A stretch of 64,000 nt of DNA, taken from Agromyces sp. Leaf222 (GTDB taxonomy: Bacteria; Actinomycetota; Actinomycetes; Actinomycetales; Microbacteriaceae). The translations under genes and the position numbers were made by a program. Location: assembly GCF_001421565.1 (NCBI RefSeq), contig NZ_LMKQ01000002.1, positions 124,001 through 188,000 of the forward strand, read 5' to 3'. Below, one piece after another: positions 25,962 through 35,247 of this stretch (position 1 is the stretch's first letter; the number at the start of each line of letters is the position of its first letter). The notes under the pieces are model-generated. The model worked only from the letters and a program-made list of their open reading frames with translations. It was not told where the DNA came from and made no database searches.

Positions 25962-27904
25962 CCATGACCTCTGCTCCCACGTCCCACGCCGTGCCGGTCG
26001 CGCCGTCGACGGGTGCCCTGCGTCCGCTCGGCCTCGACGAGGTGCGCATCACGGGCGGTCTCTGGGCCGAACGCCAGCGCGTCAACGGCACGGCGACCCT
26101 CGACCACATCGAGCACTGGCTCGAGCGCGAGGGCTGGCTCGCGAACTACGACCTCGCCGTCGCGGGCAGCCTGCCCGATGGGCGTCGCGGGCGCGAGTTC
26201 TCGGACTCCGAGGTCTACAAGTACCTCGAGGCGCTCTCGTGGGAGATCGGCCGGCTGCAGTCGGTGTCGGATGCCGCGGCATCCGTCGACCGCCTCGAAG
26301 CCCGGCTGCGGGCGATCGTGACGAGGGTCGCCGCGGCGCAGGAGCCCGACGGGTACCTGAACACGCGCTTCGGCCGGCCTGGGCAGGAGCCGCGGTGGAC
26401 CGACCTGGAATGGGGCCACGAGCTGTACTGCCTCGGCCACCTGTTCCAGGCTGCCGTCGCCCGGGTGCGCACGCGCCCCGATGCCGACGACGGCCTTGTC
26501 GAGGTCGCGCGCCGCGCCGCCGACCTCGTGTGCGAGGTGTTCGGCGAGGGCGGCGACGAGCGCATCTGCGGCCACGCCGAGGTCGAGGTGGGACTCGCCG
26601 AGCTCGGCCGGGCGCTGGGGGAGCCGCGCTACCTCGAGCAGGCGCGCATCTTCGTCGAGCGGCATGGCCGCGGCACGCTCGCCGACATCGAGTGGGGCCG
26701 GTCGTACTATCAGGACGACGCGGCCGTGCGCGACGCCGACGCCCTGCGCGGGCACTCGGTGCGCGCGAACTACCTCGCGGCCGGTGCGACCGACGTCGCC
26801 GTCGAGTCGGGCGACCGGGAGCTGTTCGACGCGCTCGACCGCCAGTGGGATCGCACGCTCGAACGGCGCACGTATGTCACGGGCGGGCAGGGATCGCACC
26901 ATCAGGACGAGGCGTTCGGCGAGGACTGGGAGCTGCCGAGCGACCGCGCCTACTCCGAGACGTGTGCGGGCGTGGCATCCGTCATGTTCAGCTGGCGGCT
27001 GCTGCTCGCGAGCGGCGAGGCGCGCCATGCCGACCTCATCGAGCGCACGCTCTTCAACGTGATCGAGACGTCGCCGGATGCCTCGGGCACCGCCTTCTAC
27101 TACGCGAACACGCTGCACCAGCGGGTGCCGGGCGCGCCCGCCGACCCCGACGCCGTGTCGCCGCGCGCGCACTCGTCGCTGCGGGCGCCGTGGTTCGACG
27201 TGTCGTGCTGCCCGCCGAACACGGCCCGCACGTTCGCGAGCCTCGCCGCGTACCTCGCGACGGCGGATGCCTCGGGTGTGCAGCTGCACCAGTACGCGCC
27301 GTCGATCGTGCGCACCGTGCTGGCCGACGGCCGGGCGGTCGCCTTCGAGGTCGAGACGTCGTATCCGCGATCGGGGTCGATCGTGGTGCGCATGCTGGCG
27401 GACTCGGCCGAGCCGTGGCGGCTCTCGCTGCGCGTGCCGGCGTGGGCCGGCGGGGCGACGCTCGCGCTGCGTCCGACCGGTGGCGGCGAGGCGCAGCGGT
27501 GGCCGGCCGAGCCCGGCATCGTCTCGGTCGAGCGCGCGTTCGCGGCGGGCGACGAGGTCGTGCTCGAGCTGCCGACGACTCCGCGGTTCGTCGCGCCCGA
27601 TGCCCGCGTCGATGCGGTTCGCGGATGCCTCGTGGTCGAGCGCGGCCCAGAGGTGTTCGCCCTCGAGTCGGTCGACCTCGCCGCGACGCCGCTCGCGGCA
27701 TCCGACTTCGCCGACCTGCGCGTCGACCCCCGGGTGGCGCCCGTCGATGCGGTCGTCGGGGTGGGAACGGGTGACGATGCCCGGGTTCTCGTGCGCCTCG
27801 TCGACGCGCGAACGGATGCCGCGGCCGACGTGCCGCTCGTGCCGTACCACGCGTGGGCCGAGCGCGGTCCGTCGACGATGCGGGTGTGGATCCCGGCGCT
27901 GTAG
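25958..27904 (+). CDS. GH127 (DUF1680) beta-L-arabinofuranosidase
   Basis: 648 residues, the length of the family prototype HypBA1. The metal/catalytic set is complete: Glu334 and Cys336 in AYSETCAGV, and Cys417-Cys418 in VSCCPPNTAR. These correspond to the Zn-binding Glu/Cys cluster of HypBA1. (alpha/alpha)6-barrel pieces such as SDSEVYKYLEALSW and YVTGGQGSHHQDEAFGE are seen. It removes beta-L-arabinofuranosyl residues in the cytoplasm after import; no signal peptide. ATG 25958 overlaps the permease stop; an ATG two codons later is the alternative. End of the operon. Confidence 0.9.
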   Translation: MTMTSAPTSHAVPVAPSTGALRPLGLDEVRITGGLWAERQRVNGTATLDHIEHWLEREGWLANYDLAVAGSLPDGRRGREFSDSEVYKYLEALSWEIGRLQSVSDAAASVDRLEARLRAIVTRVAAAQEPDGYLNTRFGRPGQEPRWTDLEWGHELYCLGHLFQAAVARVRTRPDADDGLVEVARRAADLVCEVFGEGGDERICGHAEVEVGLAELGRALGEPRYLEQARIFVERHGRGTLADIEWGRSYYQDDAAVRDADALRGHSVRANYLAAGATDVAVESGDRELFDALDRQWDRTLERRTYVTGGQGSHHQDEAFGEDWELPSDRAYSETCAGVASVMFSWRLLLASGEARHADLIERTLFNVIETSPDASGTAFYYANTLHQRVPGAPADPDAVSPRAHSSLRAPWFDVSCCPPNTARTFASLAAYLATADASGVQLHQYAPSIVRTVLADGRAVAFEVETSYPRSGSIVVRMLADSAEPWRLSLRVPAWAGGATLALRPTGGGEAQRWPAEPGIVSVERAFAAGDEVVLELPTTPRFVAPDARVDAVRGCLVVERGPEVFALESVDLAATPLAASDFADLRVDPRVAPVDAVVGVGTGDDARVLVRLVDARTDAAADVPLVPYHAWAERGPSTMRVWIPAL

Positions 27905-27965
27905 CCGGCACCCCACCCGCACCCACCCGCCCGCACCCACCCGCCCGCACCCCACCCGCGCGACC
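27905..27965. repeat. Short CACCCACCCGCC tandem repeat
   Basis: About 60 bases of CACCCACCCGC(CCG) units directly after the GH127 stop. Not coding; C-rich on the plus strand. Confidence 0.6.
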
Positions 27966-28026
27966 CACGACGTTTTGCGGCTTCAGGTACCCATGCGGAG
28001 CCCCCGTGGACCCGCAGAACGTCGTG
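27966..28026. repeat. Spaced inverted repeat CACGACGTTnTGCGG
   Basis: Arms of 15 bases with one mismatch (27966-27980 and 28012-28026) around a 31-base loop. It lies between the convergent GH127 and MerR genes and may act as a bidirectional terminator, but the long loop and absent U tract are atypical. Confidence 0.65.
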
Positions 28027-28084
28027 TGAGCGGGACGTGCGAGGGGGGTGGGACGCCGCGCAGGGGTCGCGATCGCCCGCCGGG

Positions 28085-28522
28085 TCAGCCTCCGGCGAGC
28101 GCGCCCTCGTGCGCCTGCTCGCGCTGCAGCCGCAGCTCGAGCTCGTGATCGCGCTCGCAGACGAGCGCCGTGTGCTCGGTGCGGGCGAGGTAGTCGCGGA
28201 TCGAGTCGCGGCTGCGGCTGAGGCAGGCGATGCGCTCCTCGAGGCCGGCGAGTTCGGCCGCGAGCATCTCGGCGACGGCGCGGGGGCAGCTCGGGCGGGC
28301 CTCGGCGGCGGCGTCCTCGAGTTCGAGCAGCTCCTTCACGAGCTTGGTGGCCACGCCAGACTGCACCAGGTTCGCGATGTGCTGCACGCGGTCGACGTCG
28401 GCCTCGTCGTAGTCGCGGTACCCGTTGGACTCGCGCGTGGAGGCGAGCAGGCCCTGCTGCTCGTAGTAGCGCACGAGGCGCGTCGAGACGCCCGCCCTGC
28501 GCGCGATCTCGCCGATCCTCAT
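28085..28522 (-). CDS. MerR-family transcriptional regulator
   Basis: 145 residues. The N-terminal winged helix reads MRIGEIARRAGVSTRLVRYY, followed by the second HTH YDEADVDRVQHIANLVQSG; a dimerisation coiled coil occupies about residues 75-125. One cysteine is in the coil (PSCPRAV), one in RIACLSR and one near the end (LVCERD), without the metal-binding pattern of MerR/ZntR. Ligand is therefore more likely a drug or other small organic molecule. Divergent from an MFS exporter across a dyad-containing promoter, the classical regulator-pump pair. Confidence 0.9.
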   Translation of the reverse strand: MRIGEIARRAGVSTRLVRYYEQQGLLASTRESNGYRDYDEADVDRVQHIANLVQSGVATKLVKELLELEDAAAEARPSCPRAVAEMLAAELAGLEERIACLSRSRDSIRDYLARTEHTALVCERDHELELRLQREQAHEGALAGG

Positions 28523-28552
28523 GTGCGCCTCCGAAAAGATCTGCCAGGTCGC

Positions 28553-28584
28553 TTGACCTTGACATTGATGTCAAAGTTTAGCGT
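28553..28584 (+). promoter_or_regulatory. MerR-type promoter/operator of the MFS gene
   Basis: TTGACC (28553-28558), then the perfect dyad TTGACAT-TG-ATGTCAA (28559-28574), then a TTTAGC-type -10 region. The dyad lies in an over-long spacer between -35 and -10, the geometry MerR activators correct by twisting DNA. Confidence 0.85.
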
Positions 28585-28590
28585 CGAAGC

Positions 28591-29846
28591 ATGGATGACA
28601 CCACGACCACGACGAGGGGGATCCGCACCGGCCGACCCTCGACATCCGCCCTGCCATGGCCGGCCCTGATCGTGCTCGGCGCCGCGACGTTCGCCATGGT
28701 CACCGCGGAGATGCTGCCGACCGCCGTGCTGCCGCAGATGTCAGCCGGCCTCGGCGTGAGCGAGGCGCAGACCGGACTGCTCGTGTCGATCTGGGCCGGC
28801 GTGGTCGTCGTCGGCAGCCTTCCGCTCGTGCGCCTCACGCGTCGGTTCGAGCGGCGCGCGGTCGTGATCTGGAGCCTGGTCGCGCTCGCCGTGGCCGCCG
28901 CATCCACCGCGTTCGCCCCGACCTACGAGGTCGTGGTCGCCGGGCGCATGGTGGGCGCCCTCGCCGTCGGACTGCTCTGGGCGACGACGAACGCGCTCAC
29001 GGCCGACCTCGTCGACGAACGCCACCTCGCACGCGGCATCGCGATCGTGCTCGGCGGGGCGACGCTCGGCATGGTGATCGGCACCCCGCTCGCGAGCCTC
29101 GTCGCGCAGGGCGTCGGGTGGCGCGCGACCTTCGCCGGGCTCGCGGTGGCGGCGCTCGTCGGGTCGATCCTCGTGCGGTGGGTGGTTCGGCCGACGGTGC
29201 GCGTGGCGCCGAACACGGTCGACGCGAACGACGAGGCCACGGATGCCGCGGCGCGGCAGGCTGCGCACGCGCGCCGCGCACGCGGCATCCGCCCGATGCT
29301 CGCCGTGGTCGGCCTCGTGGGCCTGCTGCTCGTCGGCCACTACGGCGTCTACACCTTCATCACGCGGATCGTCGCGGATGCCGCGGCCCCCGTGCCCGGC
29401 GGGGTCGGCACGCTCCTGCTGGTCTTCGGCATCGCCTCCGCCGGCGGCGTCGTGCTCGCCGGCCGGTTCGGCGCCCGCACCGCCTGGGCGCTCGTCGTCT
29501 CGTCGGCGGCGACCGGGCTCGCGCTCGCGGCGCTCGCCATGGTCGGCGGCGATCCGGTGCTCGGCGTCATGGTCGTCGTGGCCTGGGGGCTCGCATCGGG
29601 GGCCGTGCCGCCGCTCGCGCAGACGCTGATCCTGCAGCTCGCCGGGCCGGAGCGGCGCGATCTCGCGGGGGCGCTGATCCCCGTGGTGTTCAACCTCGGC
29701 ATCGCGGTGGGCGCCGGCGCCGCGTCGGGCATCGTCGGCGGCGCCGGCATCGCACCGCTGCCCGCGTTCGGTGCGACGGTCGTCGCGGCATCCGTCGTCG
29801 GACTCGTCATCGTGGCGAGCCGCGTGGGTTCCCCGGCCCGCGGGCG

Positions 29847-29850
<4 letters not shown>
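28591..29850 (+). CDS. MFS transporter, probable drug or sugar exporter (DHA1 type)
   Basis: 419 residues, 12 helices. Begins in helix 1 with ALIVLGAATFAMVTAEMLPTA, and has the DHA1-type loop LVRLTRRFERR (motif A) and GRMVGALAVGLLWA. A hydrophilic loop of about 35 residues separates the two six-helix halves. Expressed from a MerR-type promoter shared with the divergent regulator. The substrate is unknown; the AraJ/YdhP-like group is the closest I recognise. Its TAG stop overlaps the TAG stop of the convergent GNAT gene in a shared CTAG. Confidence 0.85.
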
Positions 29851-31494
<1,644 letters not shown>

Positions 31495-31507
31495 CTCGGA
31501 TGAACCG

Positions 31508-31544
31508 AAGGGCCCTCCGCCGAGATGTTCGGCGGAGGGCCCTT
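31508..31544 (+). terminator. Intrinsic terminator of gap
   Basis: Perfect 16-bp stem AAGGGCCCTCCGCCGA with its complement and a 5-base loop GATGT, starting 13 bases after the stop codon. The longest clean terminator in the window. Confidence 0.92.
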
Positions 31545-31585
31545 GCGCGCGTGAGGATGTCGGCGGCGTGCGCCAGACTGGGCCG

Positions 31586-32488
31586 GTGACGCGTCGTGGA
31601 GTCCTGCTGTTCGCCGCGCTCGGCATCGCGTGGGGCATCCCCTACCTGTTCATCAAGATCGCGGTGAGCGAGCTCGAGCCCACGATGGTGGTGCTCGGGC
31701 GATCCGCGCTGGCCGCCGTGCTGCTGCTGCCGCTCGCGCTCCTGCGGCGCGAGATCGTGGTCGTCGTGCGTCGGTGGAAGCCGATGCTCGCGTACACGAT
31801 CGTCGAGATCGTGCTGCCCTGGTACTTCCTCAGCTCGGCCGAGCAGCAGTTGCCGAGCTCGACGGCCGGCCTCCTGCTCGCCGCCGTGCCGCTCGCGGGC
31901 GTCGCGATCGCGTTCGCGATGGGCCGACCCGAGCGGCTCAGCGGCTCGAACTGGCTCGGCATCGCGGTCGGCATGCTCGGCGTCGCCGCCCTCGTCGGGC
32001 TCGATGTCGCCGGGTCCGACCTCGGCGCCGTGGCCGAGATGTCCGTCGTGGTCGTCGGCTACGCGCTCGGCCCGGCGATCCTCGCGCGTTGGATGCCCGA
32101 CCTGCCCGGCATCGGCGTGGTCGCCGTGTCGCTGGCCGCCGCCGCGATCATCTACGTGCCGTTCGTGTTCGCCACCTCCGCGTGGCCGACCGCCTGGCCG
32201 TCGACCCCGGTCGTGGTCTCGATCATCGTGCTCGCCGTCGTGTGCAGCGCCCTCGCGTTCGTGCTCATGATCGCGCTCATCGGCGAGATCGGCCCGGTGA
32301 AGGCGACCGCGATCACCTACGTGAACCCGGCCGTCGCGATCGCCGCCGGCGTGCTCGTGCTCGGCGAGCGCATCACCGTCTGGACCGTCGTCGGGTTCGT
32401 GTTCGTGCTGGCCGGGTCGTACCTCGTCACGCGCCGTCGCCGCGATCCCGTCACCGCCGGCGCGCCCGAACCCGCGCCTGTCGAGTAG
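31586..32488 (+). CDS. EamA-family (DMT) transporter
   Basis: 300 residues, ten predicted helices in two repeats (about 5-140 and 150-290). Helix 1 contains FAALGIAWGIPYLFIKIAV, a standard EamA opening, and the second repeat contains TYVNPAVAIAAGVLVLGERIT, the conserved late motif. Family members export amino acids or other metabolites; substrate unknown. GTG start at 31586 without a clear ribosome binding site. Possibly driven by its own promoter because the gap terminator lies just upstream. Confidence 0.88.
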   Translation: MTRRGVLLFAALGIAWGIPYLFIKIAVSELEPTMVVLGRSALAAVLLLPLALLRREIVVVVRRWKPMLAYTIVEIVLPWYFLSSAEQQLPSSTAGLLLAAVPLAGVAIAFAMGRPERLSGSNWLGIAVGMLGVAALVGLDVAGSDLGAVAEMSVVVVGYALGPAILARWMPDLPGIGVVAVSLAAAAIIYVPFVFATSAWPTAWPSTPVVVSIIVLAVVCSALAFVLMIALIGEIGPVKATAITYVNPAVAIAAGVLVLGERITVWTVVGFVFVLAGSYLVTRRRRDPVTAGAPEPAPVE

Positions 32489-32552
32489 CCGGGCCGGCTC
32501 GCTCCTCGACCTGTGCCCGCCCGCTGCGGCATCAGGGCCGACGGGCTCCGCG

Positions 32553-33893
32553 TCAGGTCCGTCGTGCGAGCAGCGCCCCGACGATGCCGAGCGCGGCGGC
32601 GGCGACCATCAGCGCGGCGACCGGCCACCAATGCCCCGTCGTCGCGACGAGCCATGCGGCGAGCAGCGGCGAGAGGCCGCCGCCCACGATCGCCCCGGCC
32701 TCGCGCCCCATCGTGATGCCCGAGTAGCGCACGCGCGCGTCGAAGAGCGAGGCGAACCACATCGGCTGCACGCCGTCGGCCGCGGCGTTCACGATGCCGA
32801 TCGCCAGCGCGACCACGCCGATGACGAGCGCGGCCGAGCCGGTGTCGAGCGCGAGGAACAGCGGCACGGCGATCACGGCGAGGCCGCCGAGCGCGGCGAC
32901 GGTGAGCCGCACCGGTCCGACGCGCTCGCCGACGCGCCCCCAGAGCGGGCAGGCGACGACGGCGATGCCCGCCCCGACGAGCAGGGCGGTGAGCGTGACC
33001 CAACGCTCGAGCCCGAGGCTCGCGGCGTAGCTCAGGCAGAACACCGACACGAGGTAGAAGGTCGTGTTCTGGCCGGCGCGCACGAGGAAGACGGCGAGCA
33101 CGTTGCGCGGCCGACGAAGCACCTCCCCGAGCGGATGCCGCGCCGTGCGCCGCAGCTCGAGCAGCGCCGTGAACTCGGGGGACTCGTCGACGCGGCGGCG
33201 CAGGTACACGCCGACGCCGACGAGCACGAGGCTCGCCAGGAACGGGATCCGCCAGCCCCACGCCAGCAGCTGCTGCTCGTCGAGCACGGCCACCAGCACC
33301 ACGAACGCGAGGTTGCCGAGGATCAGCCCGACGTAGAGCGCGCTCTGGATGAGCCCGCCGCGCACGCCGGGGCGGCCGGGGGAGCTCTCGAGCGCGAGCA
33401 GCACGGCCCCGCCCCACTCGCCGCCGGTCGCGGCGCCCTGCGCGAGCCGCAGCACCACGAGCAGGGCCGGCGCGAGCGCTCCGATCTGCGCGTACGTGGG
33501 CAGCAGCCCGATGAGCGCGGTGGCCACGCCCATCAGCAGCAGGGTTCCGAGCAGGGTCGCCCGACGGCCGTACCGGTCGCCGAGGTGGCCGGCCACGAGC
33601 CCGCCGAGCGGGCGCGCGAGGAACCCGGTCGCGAACACGGCGAACGAGAGCAGCACGCCGGTCAGCTGGTCCTCGCCCGGGAAGAACAGCGCCGGGAACA
33701 CGAGCGCCGCGGCCGTGCCGTAGAGGAAGAAGTCGTACCACTCGAGGGCCGTGCCGATCGAGGCGGCGGCGACGGCGCGACGGGCGCGGTCGGGCGCTCC
33801 GAGGCCGGGCGGCGCGTCACGGCCGAGCGCACCGGGGTCGGTGCCGGGCAGCGTCGGCGGGTGGGCAGGGTCGACGTACGCGCGATCGTTCAT
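32553..33893 (-). CDS. MHS-type MFS transporter under TPP riboswitch control; candidate thiamine/precursor importer
   Basis: 446 residues, 12 helices. The family signature is GTALEWYDFFLYGTAAALVF in helix 1, the metabolite:H+ symporter group that includes proline/betaine, shikimate and citrate carriers. Motif A follows as GHLGDRYGRRATLL, and GRPGVRGGLIQSA is an MHS loop. Substrates in this group are diverse. Here the ATG at 33893 sits directly behind a TPP aptamer whose GAAGGGA is the ribosome binding site, so expression falls when TPP is plentiful. That strongly suggests import of thiamine, HMP, a thiazole or a degradation product. No thiamine enzyme gene is adjacent. Confidence 0.85.
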   Translation of the reverse strand: MNDRAYVDPAHPPTLPGTDPGALGRDAPPGLGAPDRARRAVAAASIGTALEWYDFFLYGTAAALVFPALFFPGEDQLTGVLLSFAVFATGFLARPLGGLVAGHLGDRYGRRATLLGTLLLMGVATALIGLLPTYAQIGALAPALLVVLRLAQGAATGGEWGGAVLLALESSPGRPGVRGGLIQSALYVGLILGNLAFVVLVAVLDEQQLLAWGWRIPFLASLVLVGVGVYLRRRVDESPEFTALLELRRTARHPLGEVLRRPRNVLAVFLVRAGQNTTFYLVSVFCLSYAASLGLERWVTLTALLVGAGIAVVACPLWGRVGERVGPVRLTVAALGGLAVIAVPLFLALDTGSAALVIGVVALAIGIVNAAADGVQPMWFASLFDARVRYSGITMGREAGAIVGGGLSPLLAAWLVATTGHWWPVAALMVAAAALGIVGALLARRT

Positions 33894-33896
33894 CGC

Positions 33897-33976
33897 GACA
33901 TCCCTTCGCTAGTCCGAACTAGATCAGGTTCGACGGGTGTGATCTCAGCCGCGCGGATCGCGGCACCCCGTGTCAC
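33897..33976 (-). promoter_or_regulatory. TPP riboswitch controlling the MHS transporter
   Basis: Minus strand: GACACGGGGTGCCGC, GGCTGAGATCACACCCGTCG, AACCTGATCTAG, hairpin CTAGT-TCGG-ACTAG, GCGAAGGGATGTC. All conserved THI-box blocks are present. From the CUGAGA block to the start codon it differs from the thiM riboswitch at only about two positions in 59 bases, including non-conserved ones. Gene starts 4 bases later; translational control as for thiM. Confidence 0.95.
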
Positions 33977-34056
33977 TGCCCGCGAGCCTAGCGGGTCGCC
34001 GAGCCGGCCGGATTCTGCCCTGAGCGGATGCGCGAGACATCCGCCCGACGTCTGGG

Positions 34057-34068
34057 TAGCCTCGCGAC
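34057..34068 (+). promoter_or_regulatory. Possible leaderless -10 element of the XRE gene
   Basis: TAGCCT (34057-34062) ends 6 bases before the ATG and no Shine-Dalgarno is present, compatible with a leaderless transcript. The -35 region is weak. Confidence 0.4.
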
Positions 34069-34515
34069 ATGGGCGCGGAACAGCGGGGTGCGATGGGGCG
34101 GCAGGGCGACGAGCGGATGCCGCGGCGCATCGTTCCACGTACGCGCACGCCGCTCTGGCGGGAGGCGCTCGGCGCGTTCCTGCGACGCGAGCGGCTCGCG
34201 CAGGAGCGGATCCTCACCGACGTCGCGAGTGCCGCCGGCGTGTCGACCCAGTACCTCTCCGAGATCGAGCGCGGCCGCAAGGAGCCCTCGAGCGAGATCC
34301 TCGCGGCGGTGACCGAGGCGCTCGGACTCACCCTCCTCGATGTCGCGGCCGGCGTGGCCGGCGAGCTCGGTCGCGACGAGGTGCGCGTCGCCCCGCGCCC
34401 GCTCATCGTGCTCGACCTCACGGCGCGCGGCGACTCCGCCGCGCGCGGTCCCGGGCACCACGAGACCTCCTCCCCGGTCGCGGGCTCCATGCACGACGTA
34501 CTCCTCGCGGCCTAG
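34069..34515 (+). CDS. XRE-family regulator resembling PopR/ClgR, next to clpP genes
   Basis: 148 residues. Helix-turn-helix: LGAFLRRERLAQERILTDVASAAGVSTQYLSEIERGRKEPSSEILAAVTEALGLTL in the ClgR/PopR pattern (residues about 30-90). A basic N-terminus and a disordered Gly/Ala/Ser tail ending HDVLLAA follow. ClgR/PopR proteins end in hydrophobic residues (often AA), which make them Clp substrates. The LLAA end here fits such a degron (inference). It faces the clpP pair tail-to-tail. Probable activator of these clpP genes by analogy with streptomycete popR-clpP3-clpP4. Confidence 0.8.
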   Translation: MGAEQRGAMGRQGDERMPRRIVPRTRTPLWREALGAFLRRERLAQERILTDVASAAGVSTQYLSEIERGRKEPSSEILAAVTEALGLTLLDVAAGVAGELGRDEVRVAPRPLIVLDLTARGDSAARGPGHHETSSPVAGSMHDVLLAA

Positions 34516-34540
34516 CCCCACCACCACCAGCCGCCCGCTG

Positions 34541-34607
34541 ACCTTTTCAGGACCACATCGGTCAGAGCTGCAATATGCGTCCATGACCGCTGTGGTCCTG
34601 AAAAGGT
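34541..34607. repeat. Large imperfect palindrome between the XRE and clpP genes
   Basis: 24-base arms with one mismatch (34541-34564 and 34584-34607), starting ACCTTTTCAGGACCACA, around a 19-base loop. It sits in the 126-base convergent gap. Could be a bidirectional terminator, but the arms are much longer than those of other terminators in the window, and the loop interior is AT-richer than its surroundings. Confidence 0.8.
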
Positions 34608-34641
34608 GCAGGTGCGCCTGCGGGTTCGCCTACGGGTTCGC

Positions 34642-35247
34642 CTACGTGTTCGCACCCGGACGCTGCACCGCGACCACGCGATCGACGAGCCCGTACTCCA
34701 CGGCGCCCGCCGCATCGAGGATGAGCTCGCGATCGGTGTCGAGCCGCACCTGCTCGCGGGTGCGCCCGGTGTCATGCGCGAGCACCTCCTCGAGCTCGCC
34801 GCGCACGCGCAGCACCTCGTCGGCGTGGATGATCAGGTCGGGGATCGAGCCGCGACCCTGGGTCGACGGCTGGTGCAGCACCGCTCGGCCGTGCCGCAGG
34901 ATGCCGCGCATGCCGGGTGCCCCACCCGCGAGCAGCATCGCGGCCGGTCCGCCGGCCTGCCCGACGCAGGTCGTCGCGACGACGGGGCGGATGTGCTGGA
35001 TCGTGTCGTACACCGCGAGCGCCGCGTGCGGCGAGCCGCCGGGGGAGTTGATGTAGAGGTGCACGGGCGCCTCCTGGCTGTCGGCCTCGAGGTGCAGCAG
35101 CTGCGCGATGAGCACGTTCGCGACGCCGTCGTCGATCTCGGTTCCGAGCGTGATGATGCGCTCGCCGAGCAGGCGGCTGTACACGTCGAGCGTGCGCTCC
35201 ATGCCGCCGCGGCGCTCGACCACGTAGGGGATCGGGTAGCTGCTCAT
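34642..35247 (-). CDS. ClpP-like protein lacking the catalytic serine
   Basis: 201 residues with full ClpP length and order: YPIPYVVERRGGMERTLDVY (N-terminal loop), INSPGGSPHAAL, and HQPSTQGRG. The nucleophile block reads CVGQAGGPAAMLL where active ClpPs have GQAASMGA: Gly100 replaces the Ser (checked in the DNA, GGC GGA CCG). His125 and Asp170 are retained. It is therefore likely inactive as a protease subunit by itself, comparable with cyanobacterial/plastid ClpR. It probably forms a mixed ring with the active ClpP encoded just upstream, from which it starts by ATGA overlap. Confidence 0.88.
   Translation of the reverse strand: MSSYPIPYVVERRGGMERTLDVYSRLLGERIITLGTEIDDGVANVLIAQLLHLEADSQEAPVHLYINSPGGSPHAALAVYDTIQHIRPVVATTCVGQAGGPAAMLLAGGAPGMRGILRHGRAVLHQPSTQGRGSIPDLIIHADEVLRVRGELEEVLAHDTGRTREQVRLDTDRELILDAAGAVEYGLVDRVVAVQRPGANT

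Noticed and set aside
25958..25964. Deciding between two in-frame ATGs of the GH127 gene
   Set aside because: Both are plausible; the overlap with the permease stop favours the first but the sequence does not settle it.
31586..32488. A fused gap-EamA reading frame, because the frame is open far upstream
   Set aside because: The region between has a perfect 16-bp terminator, and the N-terminal extension is antisense-like.
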